Positions 23,476-35,820 of a stretch of 64,000 nucleotides of DNA are shown here, in pieces. The notes beneath the pieces were generated by a model, which was not told the DNA's origin, did not search any database, and was given only the letters and a program-made list of their open reading frames with translations. The DNA lies in contig JAVSML010000028.1 in the NCBI GenBank assembly GCA_038503035.1, positions 379,464 through 443,463 on the forward strand, read 5' to 3'. The number at the start of each line of letters is the position of its first letter. The first letter of the stretch is position 1. Position numbers and translations under genes: made by a program. Origin of the DNA: Crocodylus rhombifer. Lineage: Eukaryota > Chordata > Crocodylia > Crocodylidae.

Positions 23476-24237
23476 GTTTAACACTTACAGAAAATCCTAT
23501 ACAACATAATAAAAAAGTTAAAAATTGTCCTGTAAGTGTGCTAGATAATATGATAACTTTTACTTAAAAACTACCTCTCTGCCATGAGAAATTCTATAGG
23601 ATGGTTTACTATTTTAAAAAACCAACCACAAACCAAAAACAAAGTTTAGGGCAAGGAAATCACTCAGTTAAATTTCATAGGAGTTTATAATACTTATATG
23701 GACTATGTTGTTCTCTCTAGCAGCATATTCAATGTTTTCATAAGGAAAAGTTCTCTTTGGTGTCTACACTTTGAGGTTTTGTTCTAAACTTCTAACTGTT
23801 TAGGTTCTGTTGCCACTACTAAGAGGTTTGTGAGAATTCAGAAATGCCCTTCTGCCAAACAGAAGTTTTTCCCTTTCAAAACCTCTCTAAGCTTGTGAGC
23901 TGAACCTAAAGTCAATGGAGAAAAGATCAATTCAAGTTCTCCGCACCACCTTCATCTTTCAAACGTAAGCCATGAATTCTTTATAACAAACTAGAACAAA
24001 AATCCCTGGAACAAAACTACCTATAGAAATGCAAACAAAACAGAAATTTTGAATACATACAGCTGCATAATTCCACCCACAGCAACTTGCAAGTTTGATG
24101 TGAAGTATTTATTAGTTTAAATATTTAAAGATAAGCTCTTACACAAGAGCCCAAGTTCAGAAAAGTGCCAGGTTAGAGATGACCATCTTAAAAATAGACA
24201 GAAAAAAATTATTTGGGTTTAGATCCATATGAGCATT
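23476..24237. other. no recognisable feature
   Basis: AT-rich sequence between the CR1 end and the family A fragment. Nothing assignable. Confidence 0.5.
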
Positions 24238-24516
24238 GCTTGGCACAGCTCCCCTCATGCAGCGTGGGGCAGTGGAGGGCATGAGGAATTGCCCCCCTGC
24301 CTGGCAGCACCCGCTGAGCTGGGGGGTGGTTTCCTCTCAAGTACAGGGAGCTGGGCAGTCATTGCCAGGTTGGGAGAGGGGTGGGGGATGGGCCTGGCCT
24401 GGCTGATTCAGCCAAATCAAATCGGGCAGTGATTCAAATCACCGAATCAAATCACTGTCCTCTGAATTGGCCAAATCTGAATCAGAAGCGAATACTAGGC
24501 ACTTTGCACAGGCATA
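24238..24516 (+). mobile_element. family A hAT-like element, 5'-truncated
   Basis: GCGTGGGGCAGTGGAGGGCA, CCTGGCAGCACCCGCTGAG, GGCTGATTCAGCCAAATC and GAATACTAGGCACTTTGCAC parallel the right 270 bp of the complete copy at 1756-2754. The left terminus and most of the interior are missing. The right border near 24516 is set by comparison with the complete copy. Confidence 0.75.
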
Positions 24517-27172
24517 CTGTTCACCTGCAGCTGCTGGCACCATCCCCAGTGAGAGAAGCTCCTGTGCTGTGTCTGTGATCGCCCCAAACAATAGCAATGG
24601 TGGCAGCAACCACAGCAGCTATGGTGACAGGTGAGCAGGTTCCCTGTGCTCCTGGGCTGGTAGGAAACACCTGAGGGGTGCAAACAGGAAAGCCCAGCCT
24701 CTGCATGTTTGCCAGCAGCCCAGGAGCGGGCAGGGACTTTTTTTTTTTAATTTAATTTGTATCCGAGGCCAAATTAGCCAAAACTACTTCCAAATCCAAG
24801 TGTCTAGAACCATAAGTGGCCCTACTACCGGCAAACATCTTCCACCTGCACCTGGGGCTTCAGATGTTTCCAAAACCTTTGGCAGGCATCCTATTTTCAG
24901 GCCCAAGCCTGGAGGCTTGAGGTTCAGATGGCCCTGAGTTTTGTTTGCCCTTGGCCATAAGGCCCTTGGAGCCGGCAAGGGGGAAGACTCCCATTTCCAT
25001 AAACTGGGCTTAAAGCTGTTGTGCCTCAGCGGGTACTGAACCATGCCAGAAGAGCAGTTCTCCCAGGGTGCATTTCAGAAAAACTGCCTTCTTGGATACT
25101 AGATGCATGGTATTTCCCCTGCCAGGTTAAGAAGCCACTACTCTTGCCCTGAGGCTTCAAGAGGCACCGCTGCCTTTCTGAGCTGAGCACAGCTACCACA
25201 GTCCCTGGAGTATTACAGGAGCTTTCCTCACCCCCAAGACAGTACAGGAAGCCACAGGTAAAGGGAGAGCCAGGGGACAGCCTTAGGGACATGGGGGAGT
25301 CTGAAATGGGAGGGGTGGGGAGAGGATGTGCCTTTGATTGTGGGAAGGAGCAGGGCTGAGTTCTTACCTCTGGGATTCCCCCAGCTGCTGTTACTCTGAG
25401 GCAGTAATACCCCAAAGGATAGATCATCCATTTGTGTAGGTGAGAGGGGACTGGAAGTTGGGAGCAGTGTATCCCAACCCATATTGTCCCCATGGAGCAG
25501 CCTAACATGATTTGAACACAAAAGACAATCTATGCCTGAAGAGGATTTTCACGGTGATGCTCAGAGCTCACTTAGCTCACCTTTTCTACCTTAACATGCA
25601 GACACCTGTTTTAACAGTCCTTAACACATGGGAAAGGTAACATGGAACAACACCCTAATAAACATGAGCTTTTGGGATACTTATGTGGACTGGACTTTCA
25701 TGCTTTTTGGGGTCCATTCATTGATATTTTAGAATATATGCTTACGTGTAAGGAATTATGTTTTGTTTGATCACTCAGTCTTGGACACAAAAGCAGGTGA
25801 AAAAAAAACAGATCTTGCATATTTTGAGATACTGGTTAGATCCCCATCTGCAGTAAGTTGTTTTTCCTCCACTGATTTTAATGAAATGACTTCATTTGAG
25901 CATGTGGCCTTAGCTGAGAAATGCTTGTGTACTTTATGATATTTCCTCACATCAGCCACTAATTGAGGCTAGGCAAGGGCATCCTCAGGTCTCAAATCAT
26001 GCCTAACCTGAAGGATGTCTGGCATGGGGGGAAGCATGTCTGACATAGCAGGATGCACAGTTTTTGAGAAGGGGCATAACTTTCTTCAGATCTAAATTGT
26101 GCCATTTTACTAATGTGTGCCATGTGCCTAAGAGATCCCATAAATCAGATAATAGTTATAACTCAAAGAACAACTGTCTAGTACAGCAGTAGATGCAACA
26201 ACAGATGAAACAAGCCCAGGTACAGTTTGTTTAGCTATGTATAGCCAGGAATAACCAAGAAAATTTAGAATTTAACAGTGCACACATATACACATATGAA
26301 CATGTAAATATTTTTTCTTGAATGCTTAGCCATAAACTATAACCTAAAGTTATACTTTCTTCTGCAACTGAAATACATTTGTTCTTTGGCTTTGTCTATA
26401 AACTATCTTTGTTTACTTACCAGTGGATTTCGTGGATGGCAGATGTCAAAATATATCTAATACTGTTCTTTTAATTATCTTAACTTAGCCTTTTCTTATA
26501 GCCCTTTCATTGTTAATACATGGAACAAAAACAATGCATTAAAATATTCCACTTGGATCAGAAAAAACGTTTGCTAATCATTTTACTGTTACAACTACTT
26601 AATCATTAGTACTAAAACCAAATGATAATTTAGTTCTCAATACTTGCTATAAACAAAAAACAAGTACCATTTTGGCACAAAATATCCATTGCCAATGTCC
26701 ATAGTAGTTTAACCCAAGTCAGCAAACAGAATTTGGCTCAGGTATTTCTTTAGTCATGGTTCTGCCTTTATGAGAAATCCCTAAGACCCTATCTTGCATT
26801 TTAAAGAAATGAAATGAGAACAGTTTATAAGAGTGTCCCATACCTATATTTTTTTTTAATTTATATTGATTTAAGTACTCCACACTAAATAAATCTATAC
26901 AAAGTGCTTGACGCAATGCCATTTGAATACAACAAAATAAGTGCACCGCAGTATTAAGTTAAAAAGATCTGTGCTAAACTATTATTTACAAAATGGCTCC
27001 TATATACTTTCTCATTCTCTTTTATTTGTATATGCAGTAGTTTGCTAATAGATAAAGTGGAAATGGGTGGCACTCAAGGATGTGCAGCATCATTCCTCAG
27101 TTTTTTTTGGACCACTAAGAAACTAATTTGCTTCTGTGCATTGCAAATTGTTTCTTTAGTGTATGTCTGCAT
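24517..27172. other. unassigned, with a GC-rich block at about 25010-25530
   Basis: The GC-rich block carries frames of up to 160 codons on the minus strand with no recognisable domain. On the minus strand, CCCAGAGGTAAGAAC near 25363-25377 resembles a splice donor, and a similar motif sits at about 53909-53921 in related sequence (ATTCTTACCTCTAAGTCC on the + strand). The block may be the interior of another crocodilian DNA transposon. 25531-27172 is AT-rich with nothing recognised. Confidence 0.45.
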
Positions 27173-27493
27173 CAATAGTTCTCAACCTTTTTAGCCCTGA
27201 GGCACCCCTCAGTAGACACAATAGAGTAGACCCCTCAGAAAATGCCAGCTCTTACTTTTCACTCATTTTCAGCAGAAAAATAACAGCAATTTTTCTGCTG
27301 CAAATTGCTCAGAAAGACTACAGTGGGTCAGAATATTTTTAACAAAATGGATTCCTGTTTGAAAATTCTGAGTTTATCTCGTGAGTCATGTTTGCACTCC
27401 CAACAGTACTAACACTGTATGATGCCCCATGGCAGCCTTGAAAGGATCTCAAGGCATTCCAGGGTGCCATGGCATCCTGGTTGAGAAGCACTG
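27173..27493. mobile_element. Charlie-like hAT MITE, copy 1
   Basis: Left end CAATAGTTCTCAACC and right end, read inward, CAGTGCTTCTCAACC: the classic CAGTGGTTCTCAACC termini of hAT (Charlie-type) elements. Flanking octamers GTCTGCAT (27165-27172) and CTCTACAT (27494-27501) agree at six of eight positions and both fit the hAT target pattern nTnnnnAn. The 321-bp interior matches the element at 61760-62048 (CCTCAGAAAATGCCA; CATGTTTGCA; CCATGGCA). Confidence 0.82.
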
Positions 27494-27549
27494 CTCTACA
27501 TGCAGTTCTCAACAAGAATTAACCATTGTGACTATCACATAGTCTCTCA

Positions 27550-27796
27550 GGCTAGGTACAGACCTTAAAAAAGCTCAAAGTGGAATCAAAGTTACACAGT
27601 TTTCTATAGGTGATGATCAGTAGTAATCAGAACAGACGTTTGCCCTTTGGTGTGTGTGGGGGTGGGGAGGGGGAATCTCAGACTGAGTTCTGCCATTTTA
27701 AAACCAGTTTATATGTGCTGAACTTCTGTTCTGTTATGGGTATGGACTGGTTTCTGATCACTTATACTAGTGAAAGTGTAATGTTTGTACTTGGCC
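27550..27796 (+). mobile_element. family B PIF/Harbinger-like MITE, internally deleted copy D
   Basis: Left end GGCTAGGTACAGACCTT and right end, read inward, GGCCAAGTACAAACATT. Flanking TCA on both sides (27547-27549, 27797-27799) gives a 3-bp target duplication. The right part (AAACCAGTTTATATGTGCTG, CTGTTCTGTTATGGGTATG) matches copies at 30750-31536, 53996-54768 and 62127-63565. At 247 bp it lacks the GC-rich interior of the others. The PIF/Harbinger assignment rests on 3-bp duplication and GG ends and is provisional. Confidence 0.7.
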
Positions 27797-27799
27797 TCA

Positions 27800-29870
27800 T
27801 TATGACTTTTTTACCTCTTGTCCATCTCTTCAAAACAGATCATCTCTCTTACTAAGATTTCACATCTGTGTTTCCAGACTAACTCTTCCCCATACACTCA
27901 AAATCCCAACAGTTTTCAGCAAAACATCAAGGTCTTGGTTTAGATAGGATATGATGAAGTAAGTCCTCTTCTTACCAAATCTTATGCCATGAATCTTTGA
28001 TTTAGTCGGTCTATAAGGTACAAATCCACTCTGCCTTGGTCTTGAACACTTACACAAGTGCAGGACTTCAGCCATCTAGGTATTCCCAGTGAGGATTTTG
28101 TCACATATACAAAGGTTGCAGGATAAAAGTCTATGATTTCACCTTTGGTAGTCTCATTCAGAGACCCATAACTATGTGACCATGCTGCAAGAAAAGTATA
28201 AAGGCATGCATGTTCAGAATAATAAAATGAGTCTTAGGTATAGACCAATGTACCTATAAATGGTTCTAAAAGGGGAGGACAGGCTGACATTTGGGAATGT
28301 ACATCAGATCTATTGCTGTAAGTGTTAGATGTTTGTGTAGTAATACAAGTGAGCTAAATCATTCTAACTTTGTCCTTGAATGAAACAAATTAAAGTTGTA
28401 GTTGTTTTGCTATAGTTTTGTTGCTACAGGATTATGCAGCAGTAACATTTTATTTCAATATCCTTAGATATCAACACAGTTGTTACATTGGTCTATACAC
28501 GTAGATACTCTTATGAATTTGTATACTATTTATAAATGTATTTGCTTTTTAACATACGCAAGTGATATACATACTGTCAACATATGCAAATATACACAAG
28601 TTGAAAGAAATAAACCCAGATAAATAAAGTAATATAGATCAACCAAAAGCATAAAGCAGATTATAAACTCATTTTTTTCCACATGGATGAGCAGTTACTC
28701 CCCAAGTAACCTTTCAATCATAGATGAATAGAATTGGCTGTTGTGAAATTACTCCTGAAAGAAGCTACTCATCAGTTAGAATAATGAGTTCACAATCTGG
28801 CCCTTAATGACCTGTAAGCCAGACATTGTTAGTATGGTACATGGTTTATTTTCAGCCCAGATATACTATTTGAGTACATCAGTATAAAAGTGGAAATGCC
28901 TGCTTTGAGGACCATTGAGCAATGTGAAACAAAATACTGTAGCACACTTAGAAACATGTCCAATGAAAAAATGTGCTTATCCATGATGAAAATTCTGAGC
29001 TGCTTTCTCGAGGAAGAGTTGGTCTACTGGCTGTAAACCGTGCTATGGTATGGAAAAGAAATTTAAGCACTGTAATTGTGGTAGTTTTATCACAGTTACT
29101 GTCTCTTCTATTCATATACATTTGATCTGGATGAGATAAATCTGTTCATACAATACTGATGAAAATGTCTGCAAACAAAACAAAGGGGAGGAGCAGTCTT
29201 TATTGCAATCTTTATTACTTTGTTTTATACATTTTCCAGTAGGAGATACTGTGTTTTTAAAACTTATTTGTGTTTCTTTGCTTCACAAAAAGCATGCTGT
29301 ACAACAGCTTTTTCACAAGAAGCAATTTTTGTTTGAAGAGAAAGAACAGAAAAACCTTTGCTGAGGACTAATTGTGGCAGGATAGCATTTTAGTATGCAG
29401 GAAACATACTTAATGGTAATTTAACACCGATTAATAGCTACAAAGGATTTGAGTCTTTTTTTTCTTGCTATGAGTACCTAGAGAACCTTAAAATAATAGA
29501 TTGTCACTGAAAGCTGGCATTAGAATATACACTAGTTATATACACATCTATCCAGATGAAAGTTTGGAAGGTAAGAATCTGCACGGTTTGTTTAGCACTT
29601 TCAGTAATCAGAAAAAGCAAAGGACTGATGGTTTTTTCCACTGACTTCCAATCCCTTTGCTACAACTGAATGGCTTCCAGAGTTGTCCAAAAATAGATCC
29701 TTTGTTATAAAGAATCTTACAGCAGGGCCACAGTTAACCCACCTAGGTCATGAGCAGCTAGAGATGCTTTGGTCCAAGCATAAGTGACAAGGCAGGGGAA
29801 AGAAAATTCAGAAGGCTTACCTAACACTTGGTCTGTTAAGTGTAAGAGTGGTCCCTATCATGATCTATCT
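27800..29870. other. 2 kb without recognisable features
   Basis: AT-rich unassigned sequence; no repeat or coding signal that I can support. Confidence 0.5.
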
Positions 29871-30046
29871 CAGTAGTTTCCAAACTCTGACAGATTGCCC
29901 ACCACCAATTTAAAACAGTACAATCTTAAGTACCGCCAGCAAATTTTTGTCATATAAAGTAATCATATTACATCTGTTAACATGTACCACCGACAGGTTG
30001 CCTGTGTGCCACTGGTGGTATGTGTACCACAGATTGGGAACCTCTG
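29871..30046. mobile_element. short hAT-like MITE with 8-bp target duplication
   Basis: It begins CAGTAGTTTCCAAACTCTG and ends AGATTGGGAACCTCTG, an imperfect inverted repeat. Flanks ATCTATCT (29863-29870) and ATCTATCC (30047-30054) match at seven of eight positions. The 176-bp interior contains TACCACCGACAGG and GCCACTGGTGGTA. It has no coding capacity. Confidence 0.8.
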
Positions 30047-30054
30047 ATCTATCC

Positions 30055-30504
30055 TATGCCAGGATTTATGGTGGTATAGACCTGTCTTGAGAAGCAGGGA
30101 GCTCTAACCACATCAACCTGAGATAAAGTATGTCCACTGTAACAAGAAATAATTCAAAGATGGATGCCTAACTGTTGGACATTCAGGAGGATTCTACAGT
30201 GTTTATTCAGCTTTCTAACACTGGGCTAGATCTAATACAGAATGTAGATACCTAAGGCATTCTTCCACGCAAGCCTGTAGCAGAACATCTTAAACTCCCT
30301 GGACAGTCTATCACTAACCTGAGGGTGGCTGTTCCTGGGCAGCAAACTTCCAAAAACTAATTTGAACAGGAAATTGTAGAACAAGAAAAATCATCCACAG
30401 ACTGAATTGTGTTAAGCATGGTTTGAATGGGGACTGTGGATTCTTATCCTATTATCTGAAGTAGCTTTTGTGATTCTTGTTCCAATGCATTTACTGCTTG
30501 TTTG
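30055..30504. other. no recognisable feature
   Basis: Unassigned sequence before the SINE-like repeat. Confidence 0.5.
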
Positions 30505-30716
30505 GCATTGCTCTCCTCCTCCCCTCTTCCCCCTTCTCACTTTCTCCCCCTCCCTTGTCTTTTGTATTCAGTTTTTCCCTTCTCTGTATTCTCTTCTGCA
30601 TGTCCTTTCACAGCATCTAATGAAGTGAGCTTCAGTTTAGGAAAGCTTGTGATATATATCTGTACTTTGGTTAGTCTATAGAATGCAAACCTACTGCACC
30701 TTCTACTTTCCTTCAG
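30505..30716 (+). repeat. SINE-like interspersed repeat, copy 2
   Basis: A pyrimidine-rich leader (CCCTTGTCTTTTGTATTCAG) precedes CCTTTCACAGCATCTAATGA, AGTGAGCTTCAG, GGAAAGCTTGTGATATATAT and TTAGTCTATAGAATGC, in the same order as copy 1 at 3500-3680. Its right border nearly abuts the family B element starting at 30750. Confidence 0.68.
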
Positions 30717-30749
30717 ATGAACATGGCTATCTATGTCTCTTGTACCTTA

Positions 30750-31536
30750 GGCTAGGGACAGACTTTCAAAAAGCCTGAGCTTGAATTCATTCAATCATTG
30801 CAGGTTAGTCTAACCTAGCTAGGCTAAATCAGTTTTGTAACTAGACAGACATCCCAGAAGTGCAGACATATGCTTGCAGTGGTTCAGGATAGACACTAGG
30901 GGGTGCTAGATTAGCCCTCCCTCCCCTTTTCACAGAACTGAGCTGAGGTGGGGCATGGCCAGGCCCCAGCAGGATGCTCTGATAAGCCCAGCAGGGAATT
31001 GATAATAGTGTTTGTCACCCCATTAGGAAAACAACAGAGGGACATTACCAGCTAGGTGTTGTTCCTGTTGATTATATCTGTTGATTCAGCATAGACTGTA
31101 GCCAACATGTGGTCTGCTAGCTAATGTGCAGACACCTCCTCAGCAAGGCAGAAGGCAGGGGGGAATTCTGGCTTAGCAGGCAATGGTGAGGGGGAGGGAA
31201 GGAGCAGCCTGCAAGTCTCTGGAGCTGCAGCCAGGGAGCAGAGGGCAGGGGCCAGCCCTGCAGCTGGAGCAGAGAGCCCTGCCCAGCCTAGAGAGCGTGC
31301 TGGGATGCTGGGGGTATCTGGTTTGTCTTAAGCCAACAAGGGGTCTGGGACAGACACTGCATAAACCAGTTTGAGCCAAATCAGTTAAGTCTGATATTAC
31401 ATTCAACTAAGTTTTTCTTGAACCACTTCCAGCCATTTTCAAACTGGTTTATGTGCACTGAACATCTGTTCTGTTACAGGTTTAAACCGGTTTTTGATCA
31501 CTTAAACTGGTTTATGTGTACTGTCTGCCCCTAGTC
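30750..31536 (+). mobile_element. family B PIF/Harbinger-like element, copy A (787 bp)
   Basis: Left end GGCTAGGGACAGAC; right end, read inward, GACTAGGGGCAGAC. The left third (CAAAAAGCCTGAGCTTGAAT, GCAGGTTAGTCTAACCTAG) and right third (AAACCAGTTTGAGCCAAATC, TTAAGTCTGATATTACATTC, CTGTTCTGTTACAGGTTTAA) align with copies B and C. The interior is GC-rich and carries GGTGAGGGGG near 31184. Flanks TTA and TTT suggest an eroded TTA-type 3-bp target site. There is no transposase. Small frames within it are not credible genes. Confidence 0.78.
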
Positions 31537-33013
31537 TTTAGAATACTAGAGGAAAACCTAAGTCATATAAATTACATTGCTAGTAGTCTACTCTAGTCTA
31601 ATCTAGTCCAAGTAGCCAGGGAGTCTAAAATAATTTCCCCCCTGTATTTTCATAATACAGTAATAAATGCCGTCCATATTGATAGGGAAAATGTAACCTG
31701 CTTAATTTCCTTCACTACAGAATATGCCTCACTGACTGACCCATGCTGCTACTTTTGGTTTTTATTATAAATTGTTGCCAGTGTGGCAACATCAAACTAT
31801 AATATTCAGCTGTATTCAAATCCCAGTTTTTTTTATACCTTGGAGGAGTTTGATTGTTATGAAGATATGAGAGTTATAAATAGGACAACATATAATGTGC
31901 TTCATTGCAAAGAGATGTCAGGAAGTAGTTTTCCAATGAAGAGGGAGTCTTTTCAGAAAGCCCTTCAATTCTCGTACTACAGTGCTATACTCTGATAATA
32001 CTTGGTGGAGAGTAATGTGTCTGGTAATAGGATTAGGGCACTGGGAATTAGTTATTTGTCACTGATGCTTGGAGTATCTCTATACCATTTCTGCAGCACT
32101 CTTGGGAGCTGTGCTCTCTGCACTTCACTTGATTATATTTGATACCTGTCACACCTGGAAATGGGTAGGTGAAGCTGCTCTGAGCCCTCGTGAGATCAAG
32201 ATCTTAGTAGAAGTGACAGGGGGACCCCTCAGAGCTACTTCACTTCCTCTTCCAGGTTTGACACGGGTAGAGCCAGAGCAGGTGGGCAAGGGGTGCTTGA
32301 GAGACACTCTCAAGAGCACTGTGGAAGTGGTATCAACATAACCTGTCCATAATCTTAATGGAACTTGCAGTTTACTCACCTGAGAACAAATTGTGATAAT
32401 CTTTCACCAGCCCTTCCTTCTCATCTGTGCCTCAGTAGCTATGCTGGTTATCAAGTTAGGAATACAGAAAACTCCTCATACTTTCCAATACCTGAATTAT
32501 CCACTTATTTGCAGCTTGAGGGACCAGGCCCATAGGATTCCTTACTCCCTTTGTGTAGCTGGCAGCTTCTCTACAAAGTGAGTTAGTATGATTTACTACT
32601 GTGGTGTAACATTCACAATCAGGCTTACTGTGAAGTAACTTCCCTGTGCAGACAGGCATCAAAAAAGGTCTGTGACAATATAGACTTAATCCACACAGGT
32701 ACAGTGAAGCTTAATATTTCTAAAAAACTTTGAAATCATGGTAGAAAAAAAAAAGAGGGTTTAGTGAGTAGAACAGGCAGAAGACCTGGGTACTTTACTA
32801 CAGTTTGCCAGTGGCATGCTGTGTTATTCTCAAAAGACCATGGAGTTAAATTTATAGAACGATAAAGCTTGTTTATTCAGAGAGCTTTCTAAGCCTACTC
32901 CTGTGCCCTTCCCTCTGGTTCCCTCCTGCAGTCCCCCGACTAACGTAACAACTTATATATAATACTAATAAAGGTATCCACACTGCATGGCCAGAGTCAC
33001 TTCACTTCTCAGC
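31537..33013. other. no recognisable feature
   Basis: Mostly AT-rich. A 70-codon frame at 31783 and a 90-codon frame at 32069 have no recognisable motif, no supported splice context and overlap antisense frames. I do not call them. Confidence 0.5.
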
Positions 33014-33269
33014 AGCCATGTCTACGCAAGATCCTGACTGTGCAGTAGCACATTGCTACTGTGAAGTAGTGTCGCAGAGCAGAATGCATGATGCGATGAT
33101 ACTACATAGTAGTAATGAGCTACTGAGCAGTCAGTGTTACCAAAAAGCCATTTGTGGAAGCTATTGTGCAGTAACTGGTTACTGCATAGTCATTTAGTAC
33201 TCGTGTATGCAAGTGCTAACTGACTACACAGTAACAACTGCGCAGTCAGCATCTCACGTAGACACAGCT
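33014..33269. mobile_element. palindromic MITE with GTCTACG ends
   Basis: The left arm AGCCATGTCTACGCAAGAT, CCTGACTGTGCAGTAGC and the right arm, read inward, AGCTGTGTCTACGTGAGAT, GCTGACTGCGCAGTTG, are long imperfect inverted repeats that continue toward the centre with CAGTAAC-type motifs. It is 256 bp with no coding capacity. The ends resemble those of 38487-38622 and, more distantly, 21325-21840, so these may form one MITE group. The target duplication is unclear. Confidence 0.72.
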
Positions 33270-35649
33270 AGTGACTGTGTTTTCCTGTCTTGCTTTTTTT
33301 AAAAATAAGCTTTTCTGGGGCAAAAATTATATATGTTTGTCTAGTGCCAGTCATAATGGAGCCCTATTGTCAACTCTGGGCTTTAGGTCATGCTGCAATT
33401 TCATTACTATTAATATTAGTAACAATGATAGTTCTATGTAGATGTAAATGATATATTGTTTTTACATTAATATTAAGAAATGATTCACACTGTATTTTTT
33501 GACCTCGTCAAATTTTCTGTGTGAAAAGGTTGATATTATAGGGTAAAAATAGAAAATGTGAAAAATGTAGATGAAATGTAAATCACAGAACAAGAAGTTA
33601 TTAATTTTTTAAATGCTCTCCCTTTTCTACTTTTATGATGGATGTTTTTTCTTTCCTTTCCCTGTAAAGTTCTAGTGGCTCTTGCTTGCAATACAGTGTC
33701 TCCATTAGGAGAACATACTTTGTTGCTATAGCAATTCTTTCCCACTCTCTGATATTTTATTGCACTTAGAGTTGCTGCAGGCAAAAAAAAAAAAAGAAAG
33801 AAAAAGAAAGCATAACGTCTTCTTACAAATGGTCAGTCTCCCTGATCTCTTATTTGTGAACAACTTTTAACTATATCTCTCAGCAATCTATATTCTGGTA
33901 AATACCATGTGGTAGGCACTATCTAGAAAGGTTTATCATTGCTCTATAAGTGCTGTACAGCACACAGCAGGGCACACTGCAACACACTGTCGAACATAGC
34001 AGATACAGATTACTGTTAAGATAAATTCATCCTTTTTGATCTGAACATTTCACCAGCTCCCAATCTGAATTCTTCATTTCACCCTCTTGGCCAAAGGGAT
34101 GTTATTAAGCAAGGGAGGAAGTATCAAAGGTTTCTTCAAAGTTGCTTTTGGAATGCTTTCTATAAAAATATAGACAAACATTCATTTTCTGTGAATGTAG
34201 GGCTCACAAAAAGCACAAGATTTAAAGTCTTGGAGACTGAAATCCTCAGTTTAACAACAGTCATTGAATGAAGTGCAATGTTTTCCACCCTGCCAAATCA
34301 GTGTGTGTAAATCCTGAGGAAAGGGTTGCTAATTCTCCATGGCCTTTCAGTCTTTGGCTTTGTCTGCTGAAAATCTAAGAAAAGTGTCAGTTGGAGCCTG
34401 ATCCAAAGTCTGTTAAAGTCAATGGTGAGAAATGGTAGGCTCTGAATCAAGCCCTTATTGCCACCTCTGATATTCTTGGAGGTAGACTGAGATCACTAAA
34501 ATTATAACAGATTTAATACCAGCTTGGATTTGATTTGAACAGTCTGTTGAGATGTAAAATGAGATAGCCAGTCTCCATTAAATCTAAATGTTAAGGTCAA
34601 GATACGTTTTTAACCTGGAGTTGACTTGCCATTTTTGGTCTGAAACAAGACATTTCCCAGATGGTAGACATGGTAGTATTTTATATATGTAAAAAAAACC
34701 CCAAACTACATTTTGATTCCTTCTCTTAGAATGCTAGTTAGTGTGTGTTATGTACTGTATTTCACTACCATCGTAATGTTTCAGTTATTCACATTTTGGG
34801 CAATTCTTTGGGACTGAAGTTTCTCTCATTTGATCAGAGTTAGTATGTAGAGCTTTTTGGAGGTCTGGAATGGACCTTCTTTGCATTTTGTATGTGTTTA
34901 AATCCCAAATATTCCCTCAAAATATAACAAAACAATTTGCTTATCTTTAGAATAAATTAGAAAAATTTAAGCTATTTTTCATTTTGTTTAAGCTATTTTT
35001 CATTTATAGCTATTACTGAAATAACTTGATTCTGACCCTTTCAAGTAATTAAATTAGGTTTTTTTGCCATGTACATAAAGACTGAATTTTTTGGCTTGGT
35101 TGCTTAAAATGTTTCAGGCGGAGGAAGACAAAGGCTATAAGAAGTATGATAACCTAATTTTATATGGCAAGGATTCTTACCTTTTCAAAACAGGCATCCA
35201 CACATCTTAAAAGCAGACATAACCTCAAGAATACTAGTCTTTCCATTGAAGGGTTACCCGCTTATTGGAACTATTTTTCTCTAGCTGGGATTTTAAATTT
35301 GGTAGAGCCAAACAGCTGCAGCCTTGGGAGAACCATTTTCCAATAGGTTGTTGATGATTCCCATCTACTGCTTTTCCAGCTGGTATGAATTTTTAATTCC
35401 TGATATGTTTTTTTTTTCTTCTTATGGGTGGAGCATACGCTCACACCCAAGAAGTCTTAGGATCTAGAAAACTAGTAAGAGGTTGTGTGGAATAGATGGT
35501 AATGATTTTCTTCAGGAAGATATTGCCTAGGGAAATAAATGGAGAGCTCAAATCCCTGTAGTCAATTCTGCTCCAATTTTATCACCTTGACTGACCTTAA
35601 TGAATACTTCTTGCATACTATGTGTGCTACCCAGTTAGTCTTAAGATGC
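33270..35649. other. mostly unassigned AT-rich sequence with simple repeats
   Basis: An A run followed by AAAG-type repeats lies at 33783-33810. Around 34394-34455, GGAGCCTGATCCAAAGTCTG and an inverted GGCTCTGAATCAAGCCC resemble a small foldback repeat seen widely in amniotes. No genes are recognised. Confidence 0.5.
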
Positions 35650-35725
35650 AAGTAAATATCATTACTTCCATTTTACAGAGAGGATTTGAGGTTCAGCAAA
35701 ATTATGTGTCGTGTCCAAGATTAAA
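35650..35725 (-). mobile_element. MIR SINE core fragment
   Basis: CATTACTTCCATTTTACAGA followed by GGATTTGAGGTTCAGCA and TGTGTCGTGTCCAAGAT is the reverse complement of the MIR core and tail ('ATCTGTAAAATGGGGATAATAAT'). It is diverged. Confidence 0.65.
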
Positions 35726-35820
35726 GTAGCAAAATGAATGTCACAAGTGGCACTGAACTTTCAGCCTTAACTAAATGTTTCTTGTTTTCTTCACTATAAG
35801 GTTTCTTAGTATTGCCCTCA

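Noticed and set aside
25026..25508. 160-codon antisense frame
   Set aside because: No recognisable domain, sits in a GC-rich block that looks like a repeat interior related to 53760-53990.
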